Of a stretch of 5,944 nucleotides of DNA, positions 5,677 to 5,944 are shown piece after piece. The stretch's first letter is position 1. Each line of letters opens with the position of its first letter. The notes under the pieces are model-generated. The model was given only the letters and a program-made list of their open reading frames with translations, was not told the origin of the DNA and made no database searches. Location: positions 1 through 5,944 of the forward strand of contig CAMWQQ010000105.1 of assembly GCA_947176455.1 (NCBI GenBank), written 5' to 3'. Origin of the DNA: an uncultured Odoribacter sp. GTDB lineage: Bacteria; Bacteroidota; Bacteroidia; Bacteroidales; Marinifilaceae. The position numbers were made by a program, and so were the translations under genes.

Positions 5677-5774
5677 AATACCGAATGAGGATTCTTGTAT
5701 GCCGATAAGTTTGCTGTCAATTGTATGGTGTTTTAACGGTTGGATTCTCTGATTAGACCATCACAACCCTTGTT

Positions 5775-5805
5775 TTTGTTGTCGTTGTCGCTTAAATTAC
5801 CTTTG
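5775..5805 (+). promoter_or_regulatory. Consensus Bacteroides-type promoter facing right
   Basis: TTTG (5775-5778), a 19-base spacer and TACCTTTG (5798-5805) match the -33/-7 consensus. Transcription is predicted to start near 5809 and run into the palindrome at 5838-5877 and off the right edge. It is divergent from the licD-type operon promoter about 100 bases away. Its target is not identified; the first ATG (5830) opens only a 21-codon frame. Confidence 0.55.
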
Positions 5806-5837
5806 TAAACATCTATTAAACAAATTGTTATGAGTGA

Positions 5838-5877
5838 ATTTCCAAATAAGCACATTTTAATGTGCTTATTTGGAAAT
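5838..5877. repeat. Perfect 40-base palindrome: 19-base arms, 2-base centre
   Basis: The left arm ATTTCCAAATAAGCACATT (5838-5856) and the right arm (5859-5877) are exact reverse complements separated by TT. In RNA it would form a long hairpin. Neither side has a run of T, so it is not a classic intrinsic terminator, although the inner AAGCACATT/AATGTGCTT stem followed by ATTT could terminate weakly in either direction. It lies about 29 bases after the predicted start of the rightward promoter. Confidence 0.95.
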
Positions 5878-5944
5878 GTGCCTGTCGTTCTATAATCCGA
5901 ATGAGGTTTTGGTTTGATTTAGCGTGTTTTCTCCGACAGTATAG

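Larger units (their letters stand above)
5653..5944. other. Gene-poor right end: promoters and palindrome, no recognisable gene
   Basis: No protein family is recognisable here. The left part is occupied by the operon promoter (minus strand), the middle by an opposing promoter, and 5838-5877 by a palindrome. Short open frames touch the right edge and could belong to a gene outside the window. On the plus strand, ATG at 5901 is open to the end. On the minus strand, one frame ends at TAG 5892-5890 (last residues TKTSFGL) and another at TAA 5830-5828. None can be called. The ten-base string CCGAATGAGG occurs twice (5681-5690 and 5897-5906). Confidence 0.6.

Noticed and set aside
5645..5877. Phase-variable invertible promoter as in Bacteroides capsule loci
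   Set aside because: I found no pair of long inverted repeats flanking either promoter. The only long inverted repeat is the compact palindrome, whose arms are 2 bases apart, and no recombinase gene is in the window.
5882..5939. CTGTCG (5882-5887) and CGACAG (5934-5939) as an inverted repeat
   Set aside because: Six matching bases over this distance are easily chance, and nothing else supports a function.

Overview
The window looks like a piece of a Bacteroidales (Bacteroides/Parabacteroides-type) chromosome, in or beside an accessory surface-polysaccharide region. Two things suggest this. Several gene starts are preceded by the Bacteroidetes promoter elements (-7 box TAnnTTTG, in two cases with TTTG 19-20 bases upstream), and most starts lack a Shine-Dalgarno sequence. 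The protein families present (LicD, a LicC-like/PLP-enzyme fusion, a GT4 glycosyltransferase, a flippase remnant, HicB) are typical of capsule or other glycan loci in this order. The species cannot be named from the sequence.

Layout, left to right. Bases 2-259 (+) are the 3' end of a gene whose product ends in a winged-helix-like domain typical of AlbA_2/Schlafen-type or Fic-associated proteins; it enters the window inside a 12-base, in-frame tandem repeat. A terminator-like hairpin follows. Bases ~321-539 (+) look like the 3' tail of a wzx-type flippase with no plausible start, so it is probably a remnant. Its end overlaps, tail to tail, the 3' end of a complete GT4 glycosyltransferase (487-1710, -). 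A 122-base divergent region carries one promoter for the glycosyltransferase and one for an orphan HicB-family protein (1833-2177, +). In both, the -7 box lies exactly 4 bases before the ATG, which predicts leaderless mRNAs.

Bases 5620 down to 2178 (-) are a tight three-gene operon with its own consensus promoter (5645-5676). Its first gene is a LicC-like nucleotidyltransferase fused to a HisC/CobD-like PLP enzyme. The second is an ornithine cyclodeaminase/mu-crystallin-family oxidoreductase, and the third is a LicD-family transferase. The natural reading is a cassette that makes a small phospho-amino compound, activates it with a nucleotide (probably CTP) and transfers it to a cell-surface glycan. 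Phosphoethanolamine from phosphoserine is one candidate, but the substrate is not determined by sequence. The role of the second enzyme is open.

The right end (5621-5944) has no recognisable gene. It holds the operon promoter, an opposing consensus promoter (5775-5805, +) and a perfect 40-base palindrome (19-base arms) starting about 29 bases downstream of that promoter's predicted start point. This arrangement is the least explained part of the window.
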